Shown: positions 17,646 through 27,377, counted from the stretch's first letter. The stretch: 64,000 nucleotides of DNA from Chitinophaga varians (GCF_014529945.1 NZ_JACVFB010000003.1:1302001-1366000), one strand, 5' to 3'. A program made the numbers and translations. The notes: generated from the sequence alone by a model not told the origin.

Positions 17646-17916
17646 GTTTTGAATAAATTAAAAACGATAAAAATGAATGCTACAATGGTTATGAATACAG
17701 GTGGATGAAAATGGCATTGGTACCGGTCTTGTCTAACACCCTCCACAGCATCCGTGTAATATAAAACCTATCTGTCACAAATGCAAATAAGCGTACGTAG
17801 CGCCCTTCGGGGCAACAATCCCCTTTCTCCGGTTGTTAATCGATTGCAGTATAGCAGCATTGTCCTGAGGATATTTTATTTAACTTTAGTAACCTAACGA
17901 TTAAACGATTTATTTT

Positions 17917-19509
17917 ATGGCAAAAGCGTTTATTGGATGTTCGATTGCAAGCTTGATTCTGATCATTGGTCTTGGTTTATTTTTCCCCTGGGTTTACTGG
18001 TTGCTTATTCTTGTCTTGCCGCTCATTATCATGGGGGCGATGGACATGATGCAGACCAAACATGCTATTATCCGCAACTACCCCATTTTCGGGCGTATGC
18101 GTTACTGGATGGAGGCTTTACGCCCCAAGATCTACCAGTACTTTGTGGAAAGCGATATTGATGGCAGTCCGGTGAACCGGGTAGACCGGTCCACTATTTA
18201 TCAGCGGGCCAAGCGGGAGCTGGATTCACAGCCTTTCGGTACACAGTTCAACGTATATGCGGAAGGATATGAGTGGATGGCCCACTCTATACAGCCGCAT
18301 GATTTTGATACGATGAACAAAGATCCACGGGTGATCATTGGTGGCCGTGATTGCCGGCAGCCTTATTCCGCCAGTATCTTCAATGTGAGCGCCATGAGTT
18401 ATGGCTCCCTCAGCTCCAATGCCGTAGAGGCTTTGAACGGCGGCGCCAAAATCGGCAACTTCGCGCACAACACCGGCGAGGGCGGCATCAGCGACTTCCA
18501 TCTGAAACAGGGCGGTGATATTATCTGGCAGATAGGTACCGGTTATTTCGGTTGCCGTGATGATGATGGCAATTTCTCGGATACACTGTTTGCAGAAAAA
18601 TGTGTGCTGCCGCAGATAAAAATGATCGAGCTGAAACTCTCACAGGGCGCTAAGCCCGGCCATGGCGGCATTCTGCCGGCGGCCAAAAACACGCCCGAGA
18701 TCGCCGCTATCCGTCATGTGAAACCCTATACTACCGTTTACTCCCCTCCTTTCCATAAAGCATTCAACAGTCCGCGGGAGATGATGCTTTTCATCAAAAA
18801 GCTGCGCGACCTGAGCAATGGGAAACCGGTGGGTTTTAAACTGTGTATCGGCCAGCACCGGGAGTTTTATGCTATCTGTAAAGCGATGATGGAAACAGAT
18901 ATCTACCCTGATTTTATTACGGTAGATGGTGGAGAAGGCGGTACCGGCGCGGCCCCACCGGAATTCTCCAACTCTGTGGGCATGCCGCTGATGGACGGAT
19001 TGGCGTTTGTTCATGATACGCTGACTGGTTTCAACATACGCCATCATATCAAAATCATTGCTTCCGGTAAAGTGTTGACAGGTTTCCACCTGCTTCGGGC
19101 ACTGGCTTTGGGAGCAGACACCTGTAACAGCGCCCGCGCCATGATGATGGCCCTTGGTTGCATACAGGCATTGCTGTGCAATACTAACCGTTGTCCTACC
19201 GGCGTTGCTACGCAGGACAAATGGCTCGCCGCCGGCCTGGTGGTGGATGACAAAAAACAGCGGGTGGCCAACTATCACCGCGACACCATCGAGAGTGCCG
19301 TGGAACTGACAGCAGCCATTGGTCTTCCGGAACCACATAAAATTACCCGCCGGCATATTTTCCGCCGGGTATTTATGAACCAGATCCGCACTTTTGAAGA
19401 TATCTATCCCAGCACACCACAGGGTTTCCTGCTCGACGGCCAGATGCCTGCTCATCTGAAAGAGCAACTGGATACCGTGACAACAGACACCTGGAATTTT
19501 GGGATATAG
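17917..19509 (+). CDS. FMN-binding glutamate synthase family protein
   Basis: A 530-residue protein related to the central and FMN domains of the glutamate synthase large subunit (archaeal GltB type), without the amidotransferase domain. Residues 5-45 form two hydrophobic helices, so it is probably membrane-attached. FMN/Fe-S features are GGEGGTGAAPPEF and the cysteine cluster CNTNRCPTGVATQD. Members of this family use 2-oxoglutarate-like chemistry only by analogy; the real substrate of these short membrane-linked forms is not known. A TAACTTTA promoter-like box lies at 17881-17888. The gene is divergent from the GH20 gene. A perfect 14-bp hairpin overlaps its stop codon. Confidence 0.85.
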   Translation: MAKAFIGCSIASLILIIGLGLFFPWVYWLLILVLPLIIMGAMDMMQTKHAIIRNYPIFGRMRYWMEALRPKIYQYFVESDIDGSPVNRVDRSTIYQRAKRELDSQPFGTQFNVYAEGYEWMAHSIQPHDFDTMNKDPRVIIGGRDCRQPYSASIFNVSAMSYGSLSSNAVEALNGGAKIGNFAHNTGEGGISDFHLKQGGDIIWQIGTGYFGCRDDDGNFSDTLFAEKCVLPQIKMIELKLSQGAKPGHGGILPAAKNTPEIAAIRHVKPYTTVYSPPFHKAFNSPREMMLFIKKLRDLSNGKPVGFKLCIGQHREFYAICKAMMETDIYPDFITVDGGEGGTGAAPPEFSNSVGMPLMDGLAFVHDTLTGFNIRHHIKIIASGKVLTGFHLLRALALGADTCNSARAMMMALGCIQALLCNTNRCPTGVATQDKWLAAGLVVDDKKQRVANYHRDTIESAVELTAAIGLPEPHKITRRHIFRRVFMNQIRTFEDIYPSTPQGFLLDGQMPAHLKEQLDTVTTDTWNFGI

Positions 19510-19527
19510 TGAATATCCCAAAATTCC
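19493..19527. terminator. Hairpin overlapping the stop codon, shared by convergent genes
   Basis: GGAATTTTGGGATA (19493-19506) and TATCCCAAAATTCC (19514-19527) form a perfect 14-bp stem around a 7-nt loop that contains the stop codon of the glutamate-synthase-like gene. The next gene converges and ends at 19547, so this is a likely two-way terminator. Confidence 0.6.
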
Positions 19528-19546
19528 AATCAGGAAATCAGGAAAT

Positions 19547-20305
19547 TCATGAATGATACAGGGCGCGGGCGTTATCGCGACAAATTTTCTCCGCCAGCGG
19601 CAATGGGAAATTTTTGGTGATCAGTTCCAGATCTGCCAGTGCAAAGGGTTTAGGCGCCCTTGTGGATGGCAGGTCTGTACCAAATACCAGTGCAGCCGGA
19701 TTGATGGCGGTGATTTGCCGCATGGCAGTGACCACATCGAAGTCGCAGCGGCTAAAGCCGGTAGCTTTAACGATCGCGCCCTTTTCCACCAATGGCAGCA
19801 GGTATTTAAACCCTGCTTTTGACAAGCCCAGGTGATCGATCACGATCTTAGGGAGCTTATGCAGTGTGGTGGAAATACCGGGCAGTTGCCGGGAGTCGAC
19901 ATACAACTCCACATGCCATTTAACAAGGTCATACACTCTCTTTCCCAGTTGTTCCAGGTACTGAATACTTTCTGAGCCGCCACGCTGGATGTTAAAGCGC
20001 ACCGCCCGTACGCCGGCATGATGAAGCGCTATTATTTCTTCGTCGGTAGTATTGGCAGGGATCTGTGTAACACCTGCAAAACCCGGCCCCAATGCGCTTA
20101 AGGCCGCCAGCAGATATTGTTGATCAAAACCCTGAAAAGAGCCGGACACTACTGCGCCACCGGTTACATTCAGATGAAGCGCTGCCACTCTTTCGCGGTA
20201 ATCGTCAACGGTAAAGGTAGGGGGAACGTATCCGTTGTTGGGGATCAAAGGATACCTGGGGTCAATAATATGCAGATGTGCATCATATAAGGGCTTATCA
20301 AACAT
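19547..20305 (-). CDS. Amidohydrolase family protein (PDC hydrolase-like)
   Basis: A 252-residue TIM-barrel hydrolase of the Amidohydrolase_2 group. The metal-binding YDAHLHI motif is at residues 8-14, a late metal-site Asp sits in LVFGTDLPSTRAPKP, and the central IVIDHLGL motif carries another metal-binding His. The closest described type is 2-pyrone-4,6-dicarboxylate hydrolase and related lactonases, acting in the cytoplasm on small carboxylic rings. The substrate here is not readable. Although close to the pgl gene (a lactonase of another family), it is separated from it by 177 bp containing an inverted repeat and may have its own promoter. Confidence 0.8.
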   Translation of the reverse strand: MFDKPLYDAHLHIIDPRYPLIPNNGYVPPTFTVDDYRERVAALHLNVTGGAVVSGSFQGFDQQYLLAALSALGPGFAGVTQIPANTTDEEIIALHHAGVRAVRFNIQRGGSESIQYLEQLGKRVYDLVKWHVELYVDSRQLPGISTTLHKLPKIVIDHLGLSKAGFKYLLPLVEKGAIVKATGFSRCDFDVVTAMRQITAINPAALVFGTDLPSTRAPKPFALADLELITKNFPLPLAEKICRDNARALYHS

Positions 20306-20319
20306 AAAACTGTGAATAA

Positions 20320-20472
20320 CATGATTACTACTTATTCGCCTGATGCGTTTATCGCATTAAAGTAACGGTTAATTACTGAATAAAAAATAATTTGTTTGCT
20401 ACCATATGTTAGTCACAAAGTCACAACTATTTTCAAATGCCTGACCCATCAGGCGAATCAGTAATGATCATG
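20320..20472. repeat. Imperfect inverted repeat between pgl and the amidohydrolase gene
   Basis: The sequence CATGATTACTACTTATTCGC with its continuation (20320-20345) reappears inverted, with a few changes, at 20447-20472. The shared core is ATTCGCCTGATG. About 100 bp of AT-rich DNA lies between the arms. Confidence 0.6.
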
Positions 20473-20482
20473 TTTATCGTGG

Positions 20483-21208
20483 TTACAGTTCCATGGCGGA
20501 GGCAGCTGCCTCGTCCACAAACCAGTGCAGTTCACCTTCCTGCGGACGGATCAGCTGAGAAGGAAATTTATCTGCATCGTAAGTGCCTTCTATCACGCTC
20601 TTCAGGGTGAGGGCCTTGTTGGCACCGGTAGTCAGGAACAGCACGCAGGCGGCATCATTCACCACCGGGGCGGTGAGCGTGATGCGATACATATCCTGTG
20701 CAGGCAGGAAAAATGCTTTCACCCAGGCCTCTTCTTCATGTACCACCGGCATACCGGGGAAGAGCGACAAAGTATGGCCGTCGTCGCCCATGCCGAGTAA
20801 CACCAGGTCAAAAGTCAGCTCTTCATCTTTGAAGTATTTACGCAGTATCTGCTCATATTCCTGGGCAGACTGCTCGGGGGCGATGTCTGTGCGCATCACG
20901 TGGATATTGTCCGGATTTACCGGCACTTTGTCCAGCAGCACATCGAAAGCCATGCGGGCGTTGTTACGTTCATCTTCAAAAGGAACGGCGCGTTCGTCGC
21001 CCCAGAAGAAGTGTATCTTTTCCCACGGAATAATTTCGGCATAAGGAGGTTTTGCCAGCAGCGAGTATAACTGTTTGGGAGTACTACCGCCGGACAGTAC
21101 AAAGGTGAACTTTTCCTGGTCCTGTAATACTTCCTGTATATAGTTGCTGATCCATGCAGCCACATTTTCACTAAGCTGGGCAGGATCTTTGGCGATGTGT
21201 AATTCCAT
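20483..21208 (-). CDS. pgl: 6-phosphogluconolactonase
   Basis: A 241-residue DevB/SOL-type lactonase that hydrolyses 6-phosphogluconolactone to 6-phosphogluconate, the second step of the oxidative pentose phosphate pathway. Motifs: VLSGGSTPKQLYSLL near residue 40, WEKIHFFWGDERAVP, and LLGMGDDGHTLSLFPG, which holds the catalytic His. The start MELHIAKDPAQL at 21208 is chosen; the longer frame to 21253 runs into the repeat element. It is the last of the gnd-zwf-pgl series on the minus strand, separated from zwf by 109 bp occupied by a CACGCAAAGGCGC-type hairpin that could modulate read-through. Confidence 0.93.
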   Translation of the reverse strand: MELHIAKDPAQLSENVAAWISNYIQEVLQDQEKFTFVLSGGSTPKQLYSLLAKPPYAEIIPWEKIHFFWGDERAVPFEDERNNARMAFDVLLDKVPVNPDNIHVMRTDIAPEQSAQEYEQILRKYFKDEELTFDLVLLGMGDDGHTLSLFPGMPVVHEEEAWVKAFFLPAQDMYRITLTAPVVNDAACVLFLTTGANKALTLKSVIEGTYDADKFPSQLIRPQEGELHWFVDEAAASAMEL

Positions 21209-21223
21209 AGTGTAGTAAATTAT

Positions 21224-21314
21224 TTCACGCAAAGGCGCAAAGCAGCAAGGCACAAAGAGCCATTAAAAAATTAAAAAGATCTTTGCGTCTTTGCTGCTTT
21301 GCGCCTTTGCGTGA
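21224..21314. repeat. Inverted repeat, CACGCAAAGGCGC family, copy 2
   Basis: Arms 21224-21258 and 21280-21314 are near-complementary, with about 21 nt between them. It fills the space between zwf and pgl. The inner hairpin seen in the other two copies is missing. Confidence 0.8.
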
Positions 21315-21317
21315 CAC

Positions 21318-22823
21318 TTATTTAGAAGGTAAGTTAATCCATGTATGTCCATCTCTGGCGATGAGCGCATCCGCATCATCCGGCCCCCATGAATCCGGGG
21401 AATAGTTCGGGAAATCTTGCGGGGTGCGGTTTTCCCATGTTTCCAGGATCGGCATGATCACTTTCCAGGCAGCATCCACCTGATCGCCGCGCATGAAGAG
21501 GGTGGCATCACCTTCCATCACGTCGAGCAGCAGGGTTTCGTATGCTTCCGGTGCATGTTCGCCGTTGGCATCTTCATAATTGAAGGTCATATCTACAGGG
21601 TCCAGTGTCATGGTCTGACCGGCACGTTTGGCCTGGAAGCGGATACGGATATCCATTTCCGGCTGAATGCTGATGGTGAGCCTGTTGGGGCGCCATGTCT
21701 GGGCTGCTTCCTGCGGGAACGCGTAATGCGGTGCTTCTTTGAATTGCAGGATGATATTGGTCGCTTTCTGGTTCAGGTATTTACCGGTGCGCACATAAAT
21801 GGGCACGCCCTGCCAGCGCCAGTTGTCGATATAGAATTTCACCGCAGCATAGGTTTCCACATTGGATTTCGGGTCTACCCCTTTTTCCTCGCGGTAACCC
21901 ACTACTTTCTCACCTTTTTTCCATCCGGAAGAGTATTGACCGCGTACCGCATATTCGTGTACTTTATCCGGTGTAATACGGCGGATGGCGTTGAGCACGT
22001 CCACTTTTTTATTGCGGATTTCGTTGGCATCGAAAGACACGGGTGGTTCCATACCGATCATGCAGAGCACTTGCAGGATGTGGTTCTGCACCATATCGCG
22101 CAGGGCGCCGGCTCTTTCATAGTAACCGCCGCGGCCTTCGAGGCCTACGCTTTCAGCAGCCGTGATCTGGATATTATCGATGAAGTTACGGTTCCATACC
22201 GGCTCAAAGAGCGCGTTGGCAAAACGGAAAGCCAGGATATTCTGGATGGTTTCCTTGCCCAGGTAGTGGTCTATACGGAAGATCTGTTCTTCAGTGAATT
22301 TAGACGCCAGCAGCTCATTCAGTTCATGGGCGCTTTGCAGGTCATGACCGAATGGTTTTTCGACCACGATACGGGTGCAATGTTTATCGCTGCACAGATT
22401 GAGATTGCCAAGGCGGGTAGCGATATTGGGCACCAGTTGCGGCGCTACCGCCAGGTAAAAGATCACATTGGGATGTACGCCCCACTCCTCTTCTTTCTGC
22501 TTCACGAAGTCGGCCAGTTTGGAATAGGCCGCTGCATCTTCCGCGTCCATCTGGAGATATGTCACATGTTGACTGAAATCTTTCCAGTGACCGTTTTGTT
22601 CACCTTTTCTGCGGGAGAATTTGGTGATACCATCCAGCAGGTGACCGCGGTAGTCGTCGTCGGAATAAGGGCTGCGGCCCAAACCGGCAATAGCGAATTG
22701 CTCGGGCATCCAATCGTCGAGGAAAAGATTGTATAAAGCAGGTGTTAGTTTTCGGTAGTTTAAATCGCCGCTGCCGCCGAAAATAAAGAGGATGGAAGCA
22801 GGAGGGCGTTTATGGATCTGCAT
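21318..22823 (-). CDS. zwf: Glucose-6-phosphate 1-dehydrogenase
   Basis: A 501-residue enzyme that oxidises glucose 6-phosphate to 6-phosphogluconolactone with NADP(+). The N-terminal Rossmann motif is FGGSGDLNYRKLTPALYNLF (family: GASGDLA-x-RKL), and the active-site signature is RIDHYLGKETIQN with the catalytic His in DHYLGK. EKPFGHDLQSA is also conserved. Length is normal. It starts 24 bp after gnd, so the two are cotranscribed. The next gene, pgl, completes the oxidative branch. It acts in the cytoplasm and supplies NADPH and pentose phosphates. Confidence 0.96.
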   Translation of the reverse strand: MQIHKRPPASILFIFGGSGDLNYRKLTPALYNLFLDDWMPEQFAIAGLGRSPYSDDDYRGHLLDGITKFSRRKGEQNGHWKDFSQHVTYLQMDAEDAAAYSKLADFVKQKEEEWGVHPNVIFYLAVAPQLVPNIATRLGNLNLCSDKHCTRIVVEKPFGHDLQSAHELNELLASKFTEEQIFRIDHYLGKETIQNILAFRFANALFEPVWNRNFIDNIQITAAESVGLEGRGGYYERAGALRDMVQNHILQVLCMIGMEPPVSFDANEIRNKKVDVLNAIRRITPDKVHEYAVRGQYSSGWKKGEKVVGYREEKGVDPKSNVETYAAVKFYIDNWRWQGVPIYVRTGKYLNQKATNIILQFKEAPHYAFPQEAAQTWRPNRLTISIQPEMDIRIRFQAKRAGQTMTLDPVDMTFNYEDANGEHAPEAYETLLLDVMEGDATLFMRGDQVDAAWKVIMPILETWENRTPQDFPNYSPDSWGPDDADALIARDGHTWINLPSK

Positions 22824-22847
22824 ATATTAAATTAATAATGAACTTTA

Positions 22848-24269
22848 TTAGTTGTTACGCTGCCATTCGGTGTGGAAAGTACCCGGCATGTCTGTCCGCT
22901 GGTAAGTATGGGCACCGAAATAGTCGCGTTGGGCCTGAATCAGGTTGGTAGCCATTCTGCCGGTACGGAAAGCGTCGAAGTAAGACAGGGCAGACATAAA
23001 TCCTGCTGCCTGGATACCGGCTTGCGCTGCCTGGGCCACCACGGCGCGCGTGTTGGCTTCCACGGACTGTACGAGATAAGCTACGCCTTTGTCCAGCAGG
23101 ATATTGGCCAGGTTGGCATCTTGCTGATAGGCCTGTGTGAACACTTCCAGGAGGGAAGAACGGATGATACAACCGCCTCTCCATACTTTCACTACTTCCG
23201 GCAGCGGAATTTCCATCTGCAGGTCGCGGGAAGCTTCGTGCAGCATGGCCAGTCCCTGTGCATAACTCAGGATAGTGGCGAAATACAGGGCATCGTGCAC
23301 CTGTTTGATCCACATTTCCCGGCTTACGTGGATGGTCTGGTCCGGCGCGGTGTATAGCTTTTCAGCTTCGAGGCGCTGGTCTTTATAACCGGAGAGGGTA
23401 CGCATGGCTACCGCCGTATCGATCACGGGAACAGCCACGGGCAGTTCCATCGCGTCCTGTGAAGTCCACTTACCGGTGCCTTTGGAGCCGGCTTTATCGG
23501 AGATCACGTCCAGCAAACGGGCGGATGTTTTATCATCCTGCTGTTTGAAGATGTCTGCGGTGATTTCCACGAGGAATGACTGCAATGCGCCATTGTTCCA
23601 GTCTGTAAATACCTGGTGCAGCTCATCGTTATTAAGTCCTGCGCCTTTCTGCAACAGGGCATAACTTTCACTGATCAGTTGCATAATGGCATATTCAATA
23701 CCATTGTGCACCATTTTCACGTAGTGACCGGCGCCTTCTTTACCGAGGTAGGCCACGCAGGGTGTTTCTTTCACCTTGGCCGCAATGGCTTCCAGCATGG
23801 GTCTCACCTTGGCATACGCATCGAGGTCGCCGCCCGGCATAATGCTGGGACCTGTACGGGCACCCTGTTCACCACCGGAAACGCCCATCCCCATAAAGTG
23901 GATGCCTTTTTCACGGAGATACTGTACCCGGCGTAAAGTGTCGGTATAATGGGAGTTACCCCCGTCTATCACCACATCACCCTGCTCCAGCAGCGGGATG
24001 AGGGATTCAATTACATCATCTACCGGCTGACCAGCAGGTACCAGCATCATCAGCTTGCGCGGACGTTCCAGCAGTTGTACCATTGTAGCCAGCTCTGCAA
24101 CTCCTTTCACGGTTGTTCCGGGCGTTGCGGCAGATTCCAGCGCGGCATTTTTTGCAGCGTCTTTATCAAAGCCGATCACGGAAAAGCCATGATCCGCCAT
24201 GTTGAGTAACAGGTTCCGGCCCATTACCCCCAGGCCAATCATTCCAAAGTCATATAAGCTGTTTGCCAT
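22848..24269 (-). CDS. gnd: 6-phosphogluconate dehydrogenase, decarboxylating
   Basis: A 473-residue enzyme that turns 6-phosphogluconate into ribulose 5-phosphate and CO2 with NADP(+). Visible signatures are GLGVMGRNLLLNMADHGFSV (nucleotide-binding), GVSGGEQGARTGPSIMPGG, the KMVHNGIEY segment with catalytic Lys and Asn, and the family pattern DKAGSKGTGKWTSQDAMEL. Length is that of the long dimeric form. It is the first gene of the gnd-zwf-pgl set. Upstream lies an AATTACG-type long inverted repeat separating it from ppc; the promoter must lie between that repeat and the start codon or upstream of ppc. Confidence 0.96.
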   Translation of the reverse strand: MANSLYDFGMIGLGVMGRNLLLNMADHGFSVIGFDKDAAKNAALESAATPGTTVKGVAELATMVQLLERPRKLMMLVPAGQPVDDVIESLIPLLEQGDVVIDGGNSHYTDTLRRVQYLREKGIHFMGMGVSGGEQGARTGPSIMPGGDLDAYAKVRPMLEAIAAKVKETPCVAYLGKEGAGHYVKMVHNGIEYAIMQLISESYALLQKGAGLNNDELHQVFTDWNNGALQSFLVEITADIFKQQDDKTSARLLDVISDKAGSKGTGKWTSQDAMELPVAVPVIDTAVAMRTLSGYKDQRLEAEKLYTAPDQTIHVSREMWIKQVHDALYFATILSYAQGLAMLHEASRDLQMEIPLPEVVKVWRGGCIIRSSLLEVFTQAYQQDANLANILLDKGVAYLVQSVEANTRAVVAQAAQAGIQAAGFMSALSYFDAFRTGRMATNLIQAQRDYFGAHTYQRTDMPGTFHTEWQRNN

Positions 24270-24311
24270 ATTGAAGTGTAGTTATACTAAAGGAGATGTA
24301 AAAGTAGGGAA

Positions 24312-24431
24312 CAATTACGAATTACGAATTACGAATTACGAATTGAGGGCCCGCTTTTCGGCAGATTTAATAAGTAAACCACCCGGAAGCGAGCCCTCAA
24401 TTCGTAATTCGTAATTTGTAATTTGTAATTC
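24312..24431. repeat. Long inverted repeat, AATTACG family, copy 2
   Basis: The arms (about 24312-24360 and 24383-24431) are stacks of AATTACG/AATTACGAATT units ending in a TTGAGGGC core and a GC-rich tip, like the copy at 9439-9559. It lies between ppc (ends 24432) and gnd, both on the minus strand, so it may act as a terminator or processing site after ppc. Confidence 0.8.
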
Positions 24432-27011
24432 TTAAGCTGAATTACGGCCGGCATTGATGATACCGAAGGAGCAACGCATGATCAGTTTTTCATACGTTTC
24501 GCGGCCATGTCCGTTGTTCGGATCTGCGTCCAGCTCACGCAGGCGCGTCAGTGCGTATTGTTGCGTGGTGAGCAATGGCAGCACAATCCGCTCACGCATC
24601 TGGATAGATAACTGATCAATCGGGCTGGCCTCCATCAGTTCAGATTCGCCGGTCAGACGGAGCAGGAATTTTTTGGTCAGCTCAAACTCATCATAAATCG
24701 CCTGCCACACCTCTCCGTACTGCGGATGTTTGGCCAGGTAGGCAGTGAGCGGGAAATAGCTCTTCTTCATGGCCATTTCACAGTTGTCGAGCAGCGTGCG
24801 GAAAAACAGCGAATGCTGGTACAGGTGTTCCAGCTCCGGCCATTTGCCCTGTTCATCCAGGTATTTGAGCGCGCTGCCTACACCGTAGTAACCGGGCACG
24901 TTCTGTTTCAACTGGCTCCAGGCGCCTACATAAGGCACGGCCCTCAGGTCGTTCAGATTAAGTTTTGCGTTGGCATTACGTTTACTCGGACGACTGCCGA
25001 TATTGGCTTCCGCGTAGTAACGCAGCGGACTGGCATGGTCCAGATATTCCAGAAAATAAGGATGGTTCTTTAGTTTGTTGTAGGAAGCATAACCTGCATC
25101 AGCAAGGGATTGCAGCAGGTCTTCCTCCGCTTCGGTGAGGGTCACCTCCCGGGAAGAGAACAGTTCGTTCGTGATACCGGCGTGCACCAGTTGTTCCATA
25201 TTGAACTGGGCAGCGTCCACCGTACCAAAGTTGGAGCTGATGGTCTGCCCCTGTATGGTCTGTTGTATCTCCTGATTGGCAATATTGCGGCCCATGGAAG
25301 CATAGAACTGGTGGGTTTTTCCGCCGCCGCGGGCAGGAGGGCCTCCCCTGCCGTCGAAGAACACCACGTCCACCTCATATTCTTTGGAGATGCGGGTCAG
25401 TTCTTCTTTGGCTTTGTAGATGCTCCAGTTGGCCATGAGGTAGCCACCATCTTTGGTACCGTCGGAGAAACCCAGCATGATGGTTTGTTTACATTGACGG
25501 CGGCGCAGGTGTTCGCGATACTCCGCATTTTCATACAGCCCCTTCATCACCTGCCCGGCGTGGCGTAAGTCTTCTATGGTTTCAAACAACGGTACAATAT
25601 CGATGGTCATGGATTCCCGCTGCCAGCCACTGAGCAGGAACATACCATATACTTCCATCACACTGAGTTCGCTGGTAGAGTGACTGATAATATAGCGGTG
25701 ACAGCCTTCTTCGCCGTTGGCCTCCTGAATCTGTTGGATGGCGGCCACCGTGCGGAGACTGTCCTGATGCAGCGGCGTGTCTAACAGTGCAGGATCTATT
25801 GCCTTATTGATATTCAGCAGCGCTTTGATTTTGCCGGCCTTGTCGAGTGATGCATAATTTTTTGGAAGCGCATCGGTCTTGTCTGCCACGGCGTCCAGCA
25901 GCGCCTCATGGATGGAGCTGTCCTGGCGAACATCCAGCGACGTGAAGTACAGCCCGAAGATTTCCACTTTGCTGGCGAGGTTATCGACCAGATGAACAAA
26001 CAGTCCATTATGCTGCTCCACGATTGTTTTTCGTATATCCGCCAGCGTGTCCAGTATTTCCTGGCGGCTGATATCTGCTTTATGGCCGGCGGTAAAGAGG
26101 TTGCGCGACAGTTTGTCTTCCAGCGCCGCCACTACGTTTTCCACCCCTTTGAAGGTGAGGCGGCGTTTCAGGTTACGTACCTCCCTGAAGTAACAGCGCA
26201 TGATCGAAGCGCGCAGTGCGGCGGCCACTTCCACGGTGGTGGCGGCATTTACGAAAGGGTTGCCATCGCGGTCGCCGCCGGGCCAGAATCCCATGCGGAT
26301 AACCGGGTTGGTGCTGCTGACCGCTCCGGGGAACTGTGCTTTCAGGAAAGAAAGGATACGGCCACCGGCACGATAGAATATATTTTCCAGGAACCACACC
26401 AGGCTGATGGCTTCATCGTAGGGTGTGGGCTTTTCTTTTTTGAAGAAGGGGGTTTTACCGAGTTGCTGCAGGTACATGTTCACCTCAGAGGTATTTTCCT
26501 CCACGAGTGCGCGGGCCAGGTCGTTGATGATACCGAGCACTTCGCCGGGGTAGAACTGGGTGGGATGGGCCGTTAGTACGAGGCGGACGGAGAAATGCTC
26601 CAGTTTTTCCTTCAGTTTGGCCTGGGCCTGCTCCTGGATGACTTCCGATTGCAGATGGCGCAGGGTACCGGCGCCTTCCAGGTCGCGGATATAGCGGAAT
26701 GCGGCGTCTTCCAGGGCGTCGAACAGTACCACCTGCCTTTCTGCATACTGTACAAAGCGGAACAGCAGGTCGGTCCGCTGCTGCTCGTCTGTATACGTGG
26801 TGTACTGCTCAAAAAAGGAGTCCATAATGGTTTGGGGACTGTTCCCGCGGGCATATCCCTCCTCGCAGTGCAGGAGGAAAAGGGAAAGAAAGATACCCGT
26901 CTTCTCTACCCGGTGAAAGGGCAAAGAGGTGAAGAGACTGTTATACAGCTGGAACTTTGTGCCAACAAGGTTCTTGAACTGCTGCAACGAGTTGTTTACC
27001 GGCGCTTCCAT
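24432..27011 (-). CDS. ppc: Phosphoenolpyruvate carboxylase
   Basis: An 859-residue enzyme that carboxylates phosphoenolpyruvate to oxaloacetate, refilling the TCA cycle. Active-site blocks are present: RLVLTAHPTQFYPGEVLG near residue 140, FWPGGDRDGNPFVN, and FFDGRGGPPARGGGKTHQFY in the C-terminal half. Two positions differ from the E. coli-type signatures: TAHPTE is TAHPTQ, and the FHGRGG His is Asp. Both may be normal for the Bacteroidota branch; I could not check. The protein ends in GIINAGRNSA, close to the conserved C-terminal RNTG. It lies upstream of gnd-zwf-pgl on the same strand, grouping central carbon genes. Confidence 0.93.
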   Translation of the reverse strand: MEAPVNNSLQQFKNLVGTKFQLYNSLFTSLPFHRVEKTGIFLSLFLLHCEEGYARGNSPQTIMDSFFEQYTTYTDEQQRTDLLFRFVQYAERQVVLFDALEDAAFRYIRDLEGAGTLRHLQSEVIQEQAQAKLKEKLEHFSVRLVLTAHPTQFYPGEVLGIINDLARALVEENTSEVNMYLQQLGKTPFFKKEKPTPYDEAISLVWFLENIFYRAGGRILSFLKAQFPGAVSSTNPVIRMGFWPGGDRDGNPFVNAATTVEVAAALRASIMRCYFREVRNLKRRLTFKGVENVVAALEDKLSRNLFTAGHKADISRQEILDTLADIRKTIVEQHNGLFVHLVDNLASKVEIFGLYFTSLDVRQDSSIHEALLDAVADKTDALPKNYASLDKAGKIKALLNINKAIDPALLDTPLHQDSLRTVAAIQQIQEANGEEGCHRYIISHSTSELSVMEVYGMFLLSGWQRESMTIDIVPLFETIEDLRHAGQVMKGLYENAEYREHLRRRQCKQTIMLGFSDGTKDGGYLMANWSIYKAKEELTRISKEYEVDVVFFDGRGGPPARGGGKTHQFYASMGRNIANQEIQQTIQGQTISSNFGTVDAAQFNMEQLVHAGITNELFSSREVTLTEAEEDLLQSLADAGYASYNKLKNHPYFLEYLDHASPLRYYAEANIGSRPSKRNANAKLNLNDLRAVPYVGAWSQLKQNVPGYYGVGSALKYLDEQGKWPELEHLYQHSLFFRTLLDNCEMAMKKSYFPLTAYLAKHPQYGEVWQAIYDEFELTKKFLLRLTGESELMEASPIDQLSIQMRERIVLPLLTTQQYALTRLRELDADPNNGHGRETYEKLIMRCSFGIINAGRNSA

Positions 27012-27377
27012 ACTAAAAATCCGTTTATAGTGCTGAAGAAGAGAACTAAGCGGCCGTTAAATTAATAATTATTTTGTTTAGTTGTTTATATATCAAACGC
27101 TTTATTTTTTGATTATTATTTTACATAAAACAAAAATGTTTGAATAATTTCTAATAAGAAAAAAACTAGAATCCCGGCCGCATCAAGCAAATCGCAAAAT
27201 ACAGGCCGGGACATGCATAGGTATGAGAACAGCGGGAAGAAAAACTGACGTACTGGTCATGGCGGTGCCCGTACAATCAGTCGATTGCAATTTTTTTTTA
27301 AGGTTAAATGAATAAAATTGATGGAATTGGGTAACGGAGTGTATAGGTGTTCAGGTTAAATGGATGGCAGGCCGGTG
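27012..27377. other. Intergenic region upstream of ppc
   Basis: 366 bp, very AT-rich near 27060-27150, with poly-A and poly-T tracts. It should hold the ppc promoter on the minus strand. I see no gene, repeat family member or strong hairpin. Confidence 0.4.

Noticed and set aside
21417..22736. 439-codon plus-strand frame opposite zwf
   Set aside because: Shadow of a well-supported enzyme gene.
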